A stretch of DNA of 35,835 nucleotides, taken from positions 1 through 35,835 of the forward strand of contig PKXS01000139.1 of assembly GCA_003132425.1 (NCBI GenBank), read 5' to 3'. This document shows, piece by piece, positions 27,060 through 35,023 of this stretch. The position numbers were made by a program, and so were the translations under genes. Origin of the DNA: Gammaproteobacteria bacterium. Its GTDB lineage: Bacteria > Pseudomonadota > Gammaproteobacteria > Steroidobacterales > Steroidobacteraceae. The notes under the pieces are model-generated. The model had not been told where the DNA came from, searched no databases, and saw nothing but the letters and a program-made list of their open reading frames with translations. Position 1 is the stretch's first letter, and the number at the start of each line of letters is the position of its first letter.

Positions 27060-27887
27060 TCACCGAAGTCGCCGCAATTGGCGCGCGATAATCGGCGGCA
27101 GGAGATCCCTGGCCAGGCCACGCAGACGCTGACCCATGGTCAAGCTGAATTCCCCCTCGTCTCGAGCCCGAAATATCGTCGAATGCTCACCGCTGACCTC
27201 TTCTGCCGGCCGACCGTTGCTGAAGTAGTAGAGGGCAAGGGACTTGCGCGTCATTCCCTCCGGGCACTGCAGGGGATTCGGATGCCCGTGATAGGTAAAA
27301 TCCGTCGTGCCGAAGATCATCATGCGGTTAAACACGGGAAGTACCTTGGCTTCGCATCGGGTCATATCGCGATCCCATAGCTCCAGGTGGCCGCCGTATT
27401 CCTCGCGCCAATTCTTGTTCAAATACAGCAAGAGATTTAGACGCCGGTCGAGTCCAAAGATCGAGTGCTTGTTGAAATCCGTGTGAACTCCAAGCTTGCC
27501 GCCGCGAACGATCTGATGAAGACCGCCGCCCTCGAAGCGCGGATCGGGAATCAAATTATCGATTCCCGTAACAGCGCTCAGAAATTCGAGGAACGTAGCG
27601 GAATTGAGATGATAAAGAAACAGCCTGGTCGCAGAACCGAACGATGACTCGGCGGACGACGCAAGCTTTATCTCGTGACCAGTATCGAATTTCTGCCACT
27701 TAATCTCGCCCGGCTTCGGAAACTCCGCGAGGATGAGTTCCAGAAGGTTTGGATCAAAAAAATTATCGATGACAATGTGTGGAAAGGGCCTCGCGTTGCT
27801 ATACAACGCATAAGCCCATTTCTCAACCTCGTTCATGCGCGATTGCGGAAGGAACGACTCGAGCGTCAGGTCCTTTAGCGAATGCAT
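27060..27887 (-). CDS. 2-oxoglutarate/Fe(II)-dependent oxygenase
   Basis: A 275-residue double-stranded beta-helix oxygenase. The iron triad is H135-x-D137 in LGVHTDFNKH plus H200 or H202 in TYHGHP, and R214 (TRKSLALYY) would bind 2-oxoglutarate. The middle (RRLNLLLYLNKNW followed by EYGGHLELW) is typical of the prolyl-hydroxylase-like group found in polysaccharide loci. The frame is open to 28079, but that start would overlap the divergent dehydrogenase gene; ATG 27887 leaves a 190-base divergent region. It probably hydroxylates a sugar or amino-acid substituent. Its 3' end is 10 bases from the GT2 gene. Confidence 0.88.
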   Translation of the reverse strand: MHSLKDLTLESFLPQSRMNEVEKWAYALYSNARPFPHIVIDNFFDPNLLELILAEFPKPGEIKWQKFDTGHEIKLASSAESSFGSATRLFLYHLNSATFLEFLSAVTGIDNLIPDPRFEGGGLHQIVRGGKLGVHTDFNKHSIFGLDRRLNLLLYLNKNWREEYGGHLELWDRDMTRCEAKVLPVFNRMMIFGTTDFTYHGHPNPLQCPEGMTRKSLALYYFSNGRPAEEVSGEHSTIFRARDEGEFSLTMGQRLRGLARDLLPPIIARQLRRLR

Positions 27888-28077
27888 AGCTTCACCGCGG
27901 TATGGCCACTCCAGCTCCAGATATAGAATAACAGAGTCAAAGGCCACGGACGGCACCAGTAAGGAGTGGCTATGCGTCATTGACAAATATGTGAACCGAG
28001 TCCGCATGATAACGAGCTGCTGATCCTTCAGCTCCCTGGCGGCAGTCCCTAAATCACGGTAGACTTTTGGAACAAGC

Positions 28078-29217
28078 ATGCTTAAAACAGGAATTATCGG
28101 GTTGGGAAAAATGGGATTGTCCCATCAGGCGATCGCCAACGCACACCCAGAAATCCAACTGACATCCGTATGTGATACGTCGGCGTACGTTCTCGACGTA
28201 TTGTCTAAATATACGGGGGTTACTACTTACACGGATTACAAGAAAATGTTTTCCGATGCAGCGTTGGATTGCGTTTTCGTCGCCACGCCGTCGCGACATC
28301 ACACCGAGGTCGTTACGGCGGCATTGGATCGCGGCCTGCACGTATTTTGTGAAAAGCCTTTCGCTCTCGACCCCGACGCCGGTTACCGTCTTGCAGATTT
28401 GGCCGAAAACAAGCGATTGGTCAATCAGGTTGGCTATCACTATCGTTTCGTCGCGGCATTCAACGAAGCCAAGCGAGTGCTCGATCAGAAACTCATTGGA
28501 GACCTGCATCATGTGCGCGTCGAAGCGTACGGTCCAGTCGTGCTACGGCCCAAGGGGTCGACGTGGCGTTCGCAGAAAAGCGAGGGCGGCGGCTGTCTTT
28601 TCGACTACTCCTGCCATGCGATCGACCTCGTCAATTATCTGATCGGGCGCCCCATCTCGGTTTCCGGAACCGTACTCAACAGCGTGTTCTCGAATGATGT
28701 CGACGATGAGGTCTATTCTACGTTCCAATTCGAAAAGGGAATGTACGGACAGTTGGCGACAAATTGGAGCGACGAAAGTCTGCGCAAAATGTCCCTGAAA
28801 TTGAGCATTTGGGGTACCAACGGTCGCATCAATGTCGACCGACAAGAGATCCAAGTTTACCTTCGCAAGCTCCCAGAGTCGGCCAAAGGCTTCGCGCCAG
28901 GATGGAACGTGCGCTATACGACGGAAATGACACCCCCGGTTTGGTTCTACGTTCGAGGCGAGGAGTACTCGGCGCAAATCGATCATTTCGTTCAGTGCAT
29001 CAAGACGGGCGCGACCCCTATAAGTAACTTTCGCAGCGCCAGCGACGCATCTTTGGTAGCGACTCTGATGCGGAGGGATGCTGAAAAGGCGCGCTCGTCA
29101 ATCCAACCGGGCAGTCCTCATGACCCCGGCGCAGCCGATTCGGCGACGCAGCCACGCCGCGCAAAATCCTTCCTGCGTTCGCTCCTTGATCGATGGTTCA
29201 GCGTCGGTCCGGTCTAG
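28078..29217 (+). CDS. Gfo/Idh/MocA-family NAD(P)-dependent dehydrogenase
   Basis: A 379-residue nucleotide-sugar or sugar dehydrogenase-type protein. The Rossmann motif KTGIIGLGKMGLSH is at the N-terminus, E92-K93-P94 (VFCEKPFAL) is the conserved catalytic-site triplet, and H180 in DYSCHAIDLVNYL matches the family's catalytic His. Relatives such as WlbA/WbpB oxidise UDP-sugar C3, but the exact substrate cannot be read here. ATG 28078 starts a plus-strand group with the next two genes; the gap to the next is 36 bases. The C-terminal about 40 residues are Ser/Arg/Pro-rich and unlike the family. Confidence 0.92.
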   Translation: MLKTGIIGLGKMGLSHQAIANAHPEIQLTSVCDTSAYVLDVLSKYTGVTTYTDYKKMFSDAALDCVFVATPSRHHTEVVTAALDRGLHVFCEKPFALDPDAGYRLADLAENKRLVNQVGYHYRFVAAFNEAKRVLDQKLIGDLHHVRVEAYGPVVLRPKGSTWRSQKSEGGGCLFDYSCHAIDLVNYLIGRPISVSGTVLNSVFSNDVDDEVYSTFQFEKGMYGQLATNWSDESLRKMSLKLSIWGTNGRINVDRQEIQVYLRKLPESAKGFAPGWNVRYTTEMTPPVWFYVRGEEYSAQIDHFVQCIKTGATPISNFRSASDASLVATLMRRDAEKARSSIQPGSPHDPGAADSATQPRRAKSFLRSLLDRWFSVGPV

Positions 29218-29253
29218 CTTCGTTCATGTCCACCACTGAGTAGCGGAAATCCA

Positions 29254-30117
29254 ATGGATCGAGTTCTATTTGGCGATAACCAATTCTTCGGCGTAAATCA
29301 CATGTCGGAGGAAAAGGCTCGCGTACAGGCGATGCGCTTCCAGGATATCGGAGCCGTGATTGCGGTCCTTGAAGACGCCTATGCCGAAGGCCTCAGGACC
29401 TTTATGTGCACAACGCATGAGCGCATTTCGGAAGTCTGCGATCACTTTCGTGTCAATCGCGAGAAATACTCAGCCTTCAAATTTTACCCATGTCTCCCGT
29501 ATGCGCACAAATATGCCAATGCGGCGGCGGAACACGGTGTGCTAGGGGCAATTCGCAGCTTCCTGCCGCAAGAGAATGCGCTGGGCGCATTGTTCAAGGG
29601 AGGCATATCGCTGGCGCGCAAAGACATAGAGGGCCTTGCGACCCTATTGATCGGCGCCGAGATGAAGATGTTCGCCGGATTGGAAACACCCATCATCTTT
29701 TTGCAAAACATCGCGACGGACTTTTTGCTCGGGTTGGGATTCGACGACGCCTTTCGAATCTTCACCGACTGTGTACGTGATCGATACCGGGCCGAACCGG
29801 GCTTTATCACCATGAATGCGCCTTACCTGCTGCAGCGATTGGAAAGGATCGGGATCGAAAATCCGATCATCTGCGCCAACATCAACAAGATTGGTTTCAG
29901 GATGTGCGGCGGTATGCAGGCTTACGAAAAGCTAATCTCTCAGGGGCGGTGTCGCCTGATCGCAATGTCCGTCTTTGCCAGCGGCGCGCTGCCGCCTCGG
30001 GAAGCTTTGGAGTATGTTTGCCGTTTTCCACAGATTGAGGCCATCGTGTTCGGCGCCTCCAGCCGCCGAAATATTGCGCAGACTAATCAGCTCATCAAGC
30101 AGTTGACTGCGATTTAG
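29254..30117 (+). CDS. Uncharacterised EPS-locus protein, possibly aldo/keto-reductase-like
   Basis: A 287-residue soluble protein that I do not recognise with certainty. The opening DRVLFGDNQFFGVNHMSEEK, the helix-strand AVIAVLEDAYAEGLRTFMC followed by TTHERISEV, and the ending AIVFGASSRRNIAQTNQLI resemble the first and last elements of an aldo/keto-reductase TIM barrel. The usual catalytic Tyr-Lys pair is not obvious, so this is weak. It lies between a sugar dehydrogenase and a WecG-type glycosyltransferase, which suggests a sugar-nucleotide step, possibly reduction or epimerisation of the keto-sugar. ATG 29254 has GGAAA upstream. Real gene status is well supported by length, composition and spacing. 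Confidence 0.8.
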   Translation: MDRVLFGDNQFFGVNHMSEEKARVQAMRFQDIGAVIAVLEDAYAEGLRTFMCTTHERISEVCDHFRVNREKYSAFKFYPCLPYAHKYANAAAEHGVLGAIRSFLPQENALGALFKGGISLARKDIEGLATLLIGAEMKMFAGLETPIIFLQNIATDFLLGLGFDDAFRIFTDCVRDRYRAEPGFITMNAPYLLQRLERIGIENPIICANINKIGFRMCGGMQAYEKLISQGRCRLIAMSVFASGALPPREALEYVCRFPQIEAIVFGASSRRNIAQTNQLIKQLTAI

Positions 30118-30225
30118 CGGTCCGGCGTCAGTTCTTTCTGAGAAAGAAGGCGTCACAGAGGGTGTCTGTTAGAGTGGACATGATGAGAGCTCTCTAATTT
30201 GAATACCTTCTTGAGGATTGATCAC

Positions 30226-30999
30226 ATGCACCGCAGGGTGAGGCTTCTGAACGTCGACGTCGACGACATTGCCATGGAGGATCTGGTCGAGACGTTTCGG
30301 GACGGGGTGATGCTTACATTGCACGTCGACTCGATCATGAAGCTTCAGAAAGACCGAGAGTTCTACGAACTCCTGCCGAAATTTAACGTGATCACTTGTG
30401 ACAGCCAGATCCTCACCATTGCGGCACGACTGCTGGGTACACCTCTGACGGAGCGAGTGTCGGGCTCCGACTATTTCCCGCGCTTCTATTTACGGTACAA
30501 GGATGACCTCTCTGTTACGGTGTTTATCTGCGGGGGGGCCCCGGGCGTCGCCGAAATCGCTCGCCGGAACGTGAACGCAAAGGTAGGCCGCGAGATGATC
30601 GTCGGTACCAATGCTCCCTCGCGCGACTATGACCGTCGCCCCGAAGAGGTCGAACGACTGATCGCGAGGATTAACGAATCGGGGGCCAGCGTGCTCTTGG
30701 TTGGGCTTGGTGGCGGACGCCAAGAGAAGTTCATTTTTAGATACAGAGACCGGCTTCCGCGCGTCAGGCTTTTCTTGCCGCTCGGTGGCACAATTGACTA
30801 TGAGGCCGAATCCCTGAAGCGTCCGCCGGCTTGGATTACGGACGCGGGCCTCGAGTGGCTTTATCGTGTATTGCGAGAACCCCGACAGCGTTGGCATCGC
30901 TACTTCGTGCATCAGCCGCCATTTCTATACCTCCTCGTCCGACAGATGCTCGGGTCGTACAAAGATCCCTTTGTCAACGCACCTAGAAACGAATCATGA
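30226..30999 (+). CDS. WecG/TagA/CpsF glycosyltransferase (GT26)
   Basis: A 257-residue GT26 enzyme of the family that transfers ManNAc or ManNAcA to lipid-linked GlcNAc. Conserved features are LNVDVDDIAMEDLVE, TLHVDSIMKLQKD, the catalytic-region VITCDSQILTIAARLLG, then LTERVSGSDYFPR and LLVGLGGGRQEKFI, and the C-terminal GLEWLYRVLREPRQRWHRYF. The frame opens at TTG 30199, but ATG 30226 has GAGG 9 bases upstream and fits the family N-terminus. With the upstream dehydrogenase it suggests that the repeat contains a modified HexNAc sugar, which is an inference. Regulation is not visible; an 81-base spacer separates it from its predecessor stop. Confidence 0.93.
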   Translation: MHRRVRLLNVDVDDIAMEDLVETFRDGVMLTLHVDSIMKLQKDREFYELLPKFNVITCDSQILTIAARLLGTPLTERVSGSDYFPRFYLRYKDDLSVTVFICGGAPGVAEIARRNVNAKVGREMIVGTNAPSRDYDRRPEEVERLIARINESGASVLLVGLGGGRQEKFIFRYRDRLPRVRLFLPLGGTIDYEAESLKRPPAWITDAGLEWLYRVLREPRQRWHRYFVHQPPFLYLLVRQMLGSYKDPFVNAPRNES

Positions 31000-31304
31000 T
31001 TCTGTCGGTTGCGACTATATAAGAAGCCAATTTCGCTACCAGCTGCGTGTCCGAAAGACTGGGGGTCGGTATAAAGAGACACGTTGCCAATCATGCGTGG
31101 CTGCACTTCAATACGCCCGCTTGATATGCACATTCGTCACGAGGCTAAACTACGCTAATTCTGATGCTTTTACATATTGCTACATTAGGCACAACTCTTC
31201 GTAAAAGTATCCACCGGCTCCTACCAGCGGTAGGCTACGCAAGCTGCAAGGTCATCGAAATCCGTCGTCGAGCAAGCGTTTGATGTGGCCCAAAGGAACT
31301 CTAA
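31000..31304. other. Intergenic leader before the secreted protein
   Basis: No gene is recognisable. The region is AT-rich in its middle and contains the perfect hairpin CCTACC-AGC-GGTAGG (31220-31234) about 70 bases before the next start. It could be a structured leader. I do not see a cyclic-di-GMP (GEMM) riboswitch pattern. A ribosome site AAGGA precedes ATG 31305. Confidence 0.45.
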
Positions 31305-33140
31305 ATGCGCTTTACACTTTCTACTTTTAGTCGGTTTGTTTCATATGTTTGTGAGGCGAGAGCCTATGGCGCAACGGCCACTGTAGTCGGCCTCGCGAGT
31401 CTCGTGCTGGCGCTGTGCGCCCACAACACCGCGCAAGCCGCCACGGCCTCGAATGCGAACTCGCCGTTGGGCGTCAATCTGATGAACGTGAATTACTACA
31501 ATCCGGAACAACCATTCTTGAATATTTTCAAGACATCTGGCCCTTCTAAGTCCAACCCTGGTGGCTGGTCGACGGGAACAGTCATGGTGTATAGCACTGG
31601 CGAGGAGCCTTACCTGCAGGTTGATGCGAATGGGTATCCCATCACTCTTACCGCGAGCTCGGCTGATCCCCATTCGCCGCAGCTATTCACCTCCGTAGGC
31701 TTGTTACTTGAACGCGGCTTGCCGAAGGCCAACGCAGGAACAGGTCTTCCCTATCGCGCGGGAAAGTACGTTGTTCTCTATGACGGGCAAGGAACCCTGA
31801 CCTATGGCTTTGATGCCAAGCTCGTCAGTTCCTCGCCGGGTCGAGACGTCTTCATTGTGGCAAATCCGTCCCAACAGGGTATCGATTTTCGGATGACGTC
31901 CACGGACCCGAATCACACCGGCAATTACATCCGCAATATCCGGGTGGTGAAGGCGGAAGAGGAGAGTCTGGTGGACGCCGGGAATGTCTTCGAGCCGAGC
32001 TTCCTGAGCCTGATGAAAAACTTCCGTGTCATACGCGCCATGCAATGGCTTGAAATCGACGACGCTGGTGGTTTGTTGACGAATTGGGCGAGCCGTCCGC
32101 AGCAAACCGACGCGGGCTGGGGCGGACCCAACGGCGTGCCCCTGGAAGTGGTGCTGCAGCTCTGTAATGCGGTAGGAGCGGACTGTTGGTTGAACGTCCC
32201 CCATAAGGCGAACAACGACTACATCACTCAAATGGCGAGCTTGGCGCACGCCAATCTGGCGCCCACTCAAAAGGTGTACCTCGAGTTCAGCAACGAGGTA
32301 TGGAATGGTGGTTACGCACAATTCAATTACGCAAGTGCGCAGGGCCAGGCGATGTGGCCCTCGGCAGGCGTGTCGTCGTTTACTTACAACCGAAATTGGT
32401 ACGGCATGCGTACCGCTCAAATGTGCGACGCCTGGAAGGCCGCTTGGGGCGCGGACTCGGCGCGCGTCGTCTGTGTGTTGAGCGCGCAGGCAGCCCAGGC
32501 GTCAACGGCCATTTCGTCGTTGGATTGCGCGCTATGGACGGGAACCGGGAACGCGCCCTGCTCCGCCCACCACATCGATGCGGTCGCCATCGCTCCGTAT
32601 TTTTCCCAACCCCCGCGTCAGTCAGCCCCGTCGTTGGCTTCCGGCGGCGTTTCCGCGCTCTTTGCCCAGGTCAATGGCAGCAGTACGGGCGTCAGCAGTC
32701 TGCAGGAAGTCGCCGGCTGGGAAGCGTCGTACGCCAAGGCGCTTGCGCCGTACAAGCTGCCATTCATCAGCTATGAGGGGGGGCAATCGTTGGTGGGGGG
32801 CCCGGAGTATCGGAACGGCTCAGCGGTCGTCAATTTTTACATTGCCGCCAACCGCAGCCCCCAGATGGGGGCCGCCTACACGACGGCGCTGGACAATTGG
32901 AAGTCGAACGGGGGCCAGATCTACACCATCTTCGCCGACACCTACGGGCCCGGCATGTACGGCGAATGGGGCGCGCTGGAGTCGTTCCAAGATACGGTGA
33001 GTCCGCTCGCCAGCGCCCCGCCCAAGTGGCAGGCGATACAGAACTTTATCGCGAAAAACCCCTGCTGGTGGGCCGGATGCGCCGGCGCGATCGGGCCCCC
33101 TACCCCGACCCCCTCGCCGCCCGTCCTAACCGTCAAATGA
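31305..33140 (+). CDS. Secreted glycosidase-like protein
   Basis: A 611-residue exported protein. A long signal sequence covers about residues 1-45, with a hydrophobic core VVGLASLVLALCA and a likely cut after NTAQA. The body has a beta-rich N-terminal domain and then a TIM-barrel-like region. E331 in LEFSNEVWNGGY has the Asn-Glu acid/base look of clan GH-A, and E491 in FISYEGGQ could be the nucleophile. The C-terminus has NPCWWAGCAG and a Pro-rich tail (GPPTPTPSPPV). I cannot name the GH family. In the EPS context it may trim, remodel or release polymer outside the cytoplasmic membrane. AAGGA precedes the ATG by 7 bases. The small secreted gene follows in the same direction. Confidence 0.82.
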   Translation: MRFTLSTFSRFVSYVCEARAYGATATVVGLASLVLALCAHNTAQAATASNANSPLGVNLMNVNYYNPEQPFLNIFKTSGPSKSNPGGWSTGTVMVYSTGEEPYLQVDANGYPITLTASSADPHSPQLFTSVGLLLERGLPKANAGTGLPYRAGKYVVLYDGQGTLTYGFDAKLVSSSPGRDVFIVANPSQQGIDFRMTSTDPNHTGNYIRNIRVVKAEEESLVDAGNVFEPSFLSLMKNFRVIRAMQWLEIDDAGGLLTNWASRPQQTDAGWGGPNGVPLEVVLQLCNAVGADCWLNVPHKANNDYITQMASLAHANLAPTQKVYLEFSNEVWNGGYAQFNYASAQGQAMWPSAGVSSFTYNRNWYGMRTAQMCDAWKAAWGADSARVVCVLSAQAAQASTAISSLDCALWTGTGNAPCSAHHIDAVAIAPYFSQPPRQSAPSLASGGVSALFAQVNGSSTGVSSLQEVAGWEASYAKALAPYKLPFISYEGGQSLVGGPEYRNGSAVVNFYIAANRSPQMGAAYTTALDNWKSNGGQIYTIFADTYGPGMYGEWGALESFQDTVSPLASAPPKWQAIQNFIAKNPCWWAGCAGAIGPPTPTPSPPVLTVK

Positions 33141-33270
33141 CCTATGGAATTTAGCGCGAATGACATTTAACGTATTGTTGTACTTATGGAAATACTAGTT
33201 GGCTAGCAGCGACGAGACTGCTAATCTGCATGGTGTCCGGTTCTCTAGCTTCAGCATCGAGGACAGTACA

Positions 33271-33537
33271 GTGGTTAAAGCAATTGGTTTGGCGGTTTTA
33301 TTGTGTACGGCGGCGAGCATCGCCTCGGCCCATGATTTTACCAATGGGCGTGACGAGTGTTCGAGATTCGCCTTTTTCTCGCACTGCACGCGCTTCATCG
33401 ACGCGAAACCCGACACGAGCCCAGCCGTAGTGTCAGCGCCCGAAATGGATTCGGCTTCGGCGCTGGCGGGCCTGACGTTGCTGGCGGGCGGCCTGGTGGT
33501 GTTGAGCGGCCGTCGCCGTCAGAGTTCAAAGGCCTAG
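33271..33537 (+). CDS. Small secreted protein with PEP-CTERM-like sorting tail
   Basis: An 88-residue protein with three parts. The signal peptide is residues 1-20 (VKAIGLAVLLCTAASIASA). A short mature core follows with two Cys (DECSRFAFFSHCTRF). The C-terminal tail has APEMDSASA, then a hydrophobic helix (LAGLTLLAGGLVVLS) and a basic GRRRQSSKA end. This tripartite tail resembles exosortase (PEP-CTERM-class) sorting signals. The longer frame from 33199 is rejected: GTG 33271 has GAGGA at 33259-33263, 7 bases away, and puts the signal peptide first. Downstream is a strong terminator. The nearby XrtA-type kinase fits an exosortase system, but no exosortase gene is in the window. Confidence 0.8.
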   Translation: MVKAIGLAVLLCTAASIASAHDFTNGRDECSRFAFFSHCTRFIDAKPDTSPAVVSAPEMDSASALAGLTLLAGGLVVLSGRRRQSSKA

Positions 33538-33560
33538 AAGCATCCTCGGGATAAGACTAT

Positions 33561-33592
33561 CGCCCGGGTGCGTCAAGCGCCCGGGCGTTTTG
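33561..33592 (+). terminator. Strong intrinsic terminator
   Basis: CGCCCGGG (33561-33568) pairs with CCCGGGCG (33580-33587) over an 11-base loop and is followed directly by TTTTGTTG. It lies 24 bases after the small secreted gene stop. It ends the plus-strand transcript just before the convergent barrel gene. Confidence 0.92.
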
Positions 33593-33616
33593 TTGTCCCC
33601 CATCTGCGCCGCTCGG

Positions 33617-35023
33617 CTAGTTCGGCGCCAAAGCATCGGTAGAGGGTCGCGGTCGATACCCGACCGTCACGAACACTTGATTCTCAACGTAGCCGAAGCC
33701 GAAGCCCGTCACAGTCTGTGAATTGTGGTCGACACGCAGGCGAATTTCGAGCCACCGTCCGTGTCTCCAGGTCAGGGCTGCGCCGATCTGTCCGCTATCC
33801 TGATCGCTGCTGACGATCTGCGTCGTACCAACGCTGATGCCCGTCGGAGCGGCGCTATTGAACCCCGTGATGACGCCATTGAGCTCCGTGACAATGCCAT
33901 GGGGGTAGTCCGTTTTGAATAGATGGCCCAACAACTCGACACTGAAGTCGTGTGTTAACTGTCGCTCGATGCTGAGTTGTGCCAGTGCGCGGGTCGAATC
34001 GAACTGCGGTTGGCTCACATACCTGTCTTTTTCCCAACTCACCGCGAGGTTAACCTTGGTGCGATTGCGCTCATAGTTCCAGCCGGCCGAGGCGGAAGTG
34101 CTAGTGTAGCTCGCGGTCGTAAGTACCGGCACCGCAGTGGTCAGGGCGCTGATCACCCCATTCTGAATAGTGCTGAAACTGGTGGCGGGATCGGTCAGTT
34201 CCCGGCCGGCTGAAACCGTCAGCTTTGCCGACGGCGATAGGGTGCGAACCAGCCTTACCGTCGCCAGAGGCCCGGTGGTCGTCGAATCACCCTGGCGCAC
34301 CTCGGTGGCCCCGAGGCTCGCCGCGAGGTCCGTGCGGGCTCCGTGCGCCTCATAATGCACATAGGCGCTGCTGCGGTCGAAATTGGTATTGATCACCGTG
34401 TTTTCGAACAGCACGCGCTCCGAGTCGCCGTTCAGCGATAGGCTCGAGTTCGCCGACAGTTGCAGTCCGCCGGCAAGGCTACCCAGCAACCGGTTGCTGT
34501 TGAACGGGCTAGTCTCGTAGTCCGCTTGGGCATAGCGCGCGCTCGCGTTGACGAAACCGGTGCCTCCCATGCGAAGCGATAAATCCGGGCCGGTGCTCAC
34601 ATAGTTGATGTTCTCGAGATTGTTTGGCGTCACCGGCGTATAGGGATCCAACTGCGCCTGGCCAAAATCATCCTGCAGCACCCAGGTCAATCGCTCAGGT
34701 ATTAGCGCGAGTTTCCCCAACCCGTCGAAGCGGCCGATCAACTGGCTGCCGTAGGCATTCTCCAAGTAGTCGAAATAGGTGAAATCACCCTTCAGATCGG
34801 CATCGAGCAGCCGGCTCTGCTGCTGCAGCGCGAAGTCGACATCGCTGATCGCGATGGTCTCGCTGATCTTGTCCGTGGAGACCAGGGTCACGTTGTCGGA
34901 TTCCCCGATACCCGCATCGATGCCGTAGCTCAATGTCTCGGCATAGGCGGCGGGGACTACCGTCAGTATCGAGACGAGCGGCAGCGGAAGAAGTTTGGCC
35001 CTCGGCCTAAGGCTCATCGCCAC
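33617..35023 (-). CDS. Outer-membrane beta-barrel protein of the EPS export module
   Basis: A 468-residue exported protein. The signal peptide is about residues 1-28 (LVSILTVVPAAYA then ETLSYGIDAG). The mature part is almost entirely alternating amphipathic beta-strands, with a C-terminal strand-like VENQVFVTVGYRP. It is of the type annotated as exosortase/PEP-CTERM-system-associated outer-membrane protein (TIGR03016-like) and may form a pore or scaffold for EPS passage. The start codon (35023, or the Met two residues later) overlaps the end of the upstream kinase gene by 11-17 bases, so the two are cotranscribed and probably coupled. A partner role with the BY-kinase is inferred from this arrangement. 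Confidence 0.88.
   Translation of the reverse strand: MAMSLRPRAKLLPLPLVSILTVVPAAYAETLSYGIDAGIGESDNVTLVSTDKISETIAISDVDFALQQQSRLLDADLKGDFTYFDYLENAYGSQLIGRFDGLGKLALIPERLTWVLQDDFGQAQLDPYTPVTPNNLENINYVSTGPDLSLRMGGTGFVNASARYAQADYETSPFNSNRLLGSLAGGLQLSANSSLSLNGDSERVLFENTVINTNFDRSSAYVHYEAHGARTDLAASLGATEVRQGDSTTTGPLATVRLVRTLSPSAKLTVSAGRELTDPATSFSTIQNGVISALTTAVPVLTTASYTSTSASAGWNYERNRTKVNLAVSWEKDRYVSQPQFDSTRALAQLSIERQLTHDFSVELLGHLFKTDYPHGIVTELNGVITGFNSAAPTGISVGTTQIVSSDQDSGQIGAALTWRHGRWLEIRLRVDHNSQTVTGFGFGYVENQVFVTVGYRPRPSTDALAPN

Noticed and set aside
31000-31304. Possible cyclic-di-GMP riboswitch before the secreted protein
   Set aside because: A hairpin is present, but the GEMM core elements and receptor loop are not recognisable.
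31704-32420. Minus-strand open frame of 238 codons inside the secreted protein gene
   Set aside because: Shadow of a well-supported coding frame with signal peptide and catalytic-type residues; no motif in the antisense translation.
7402-33270. Sigma-54 (-24/-12) promoters, as known for some exosortase-type EPS genes
   Set aside because: I looked in the main upstream gaps for TGGCAC and TTGC with correct spacing; near matches had 8 or 9 bases instead of 10 between GG and GC.
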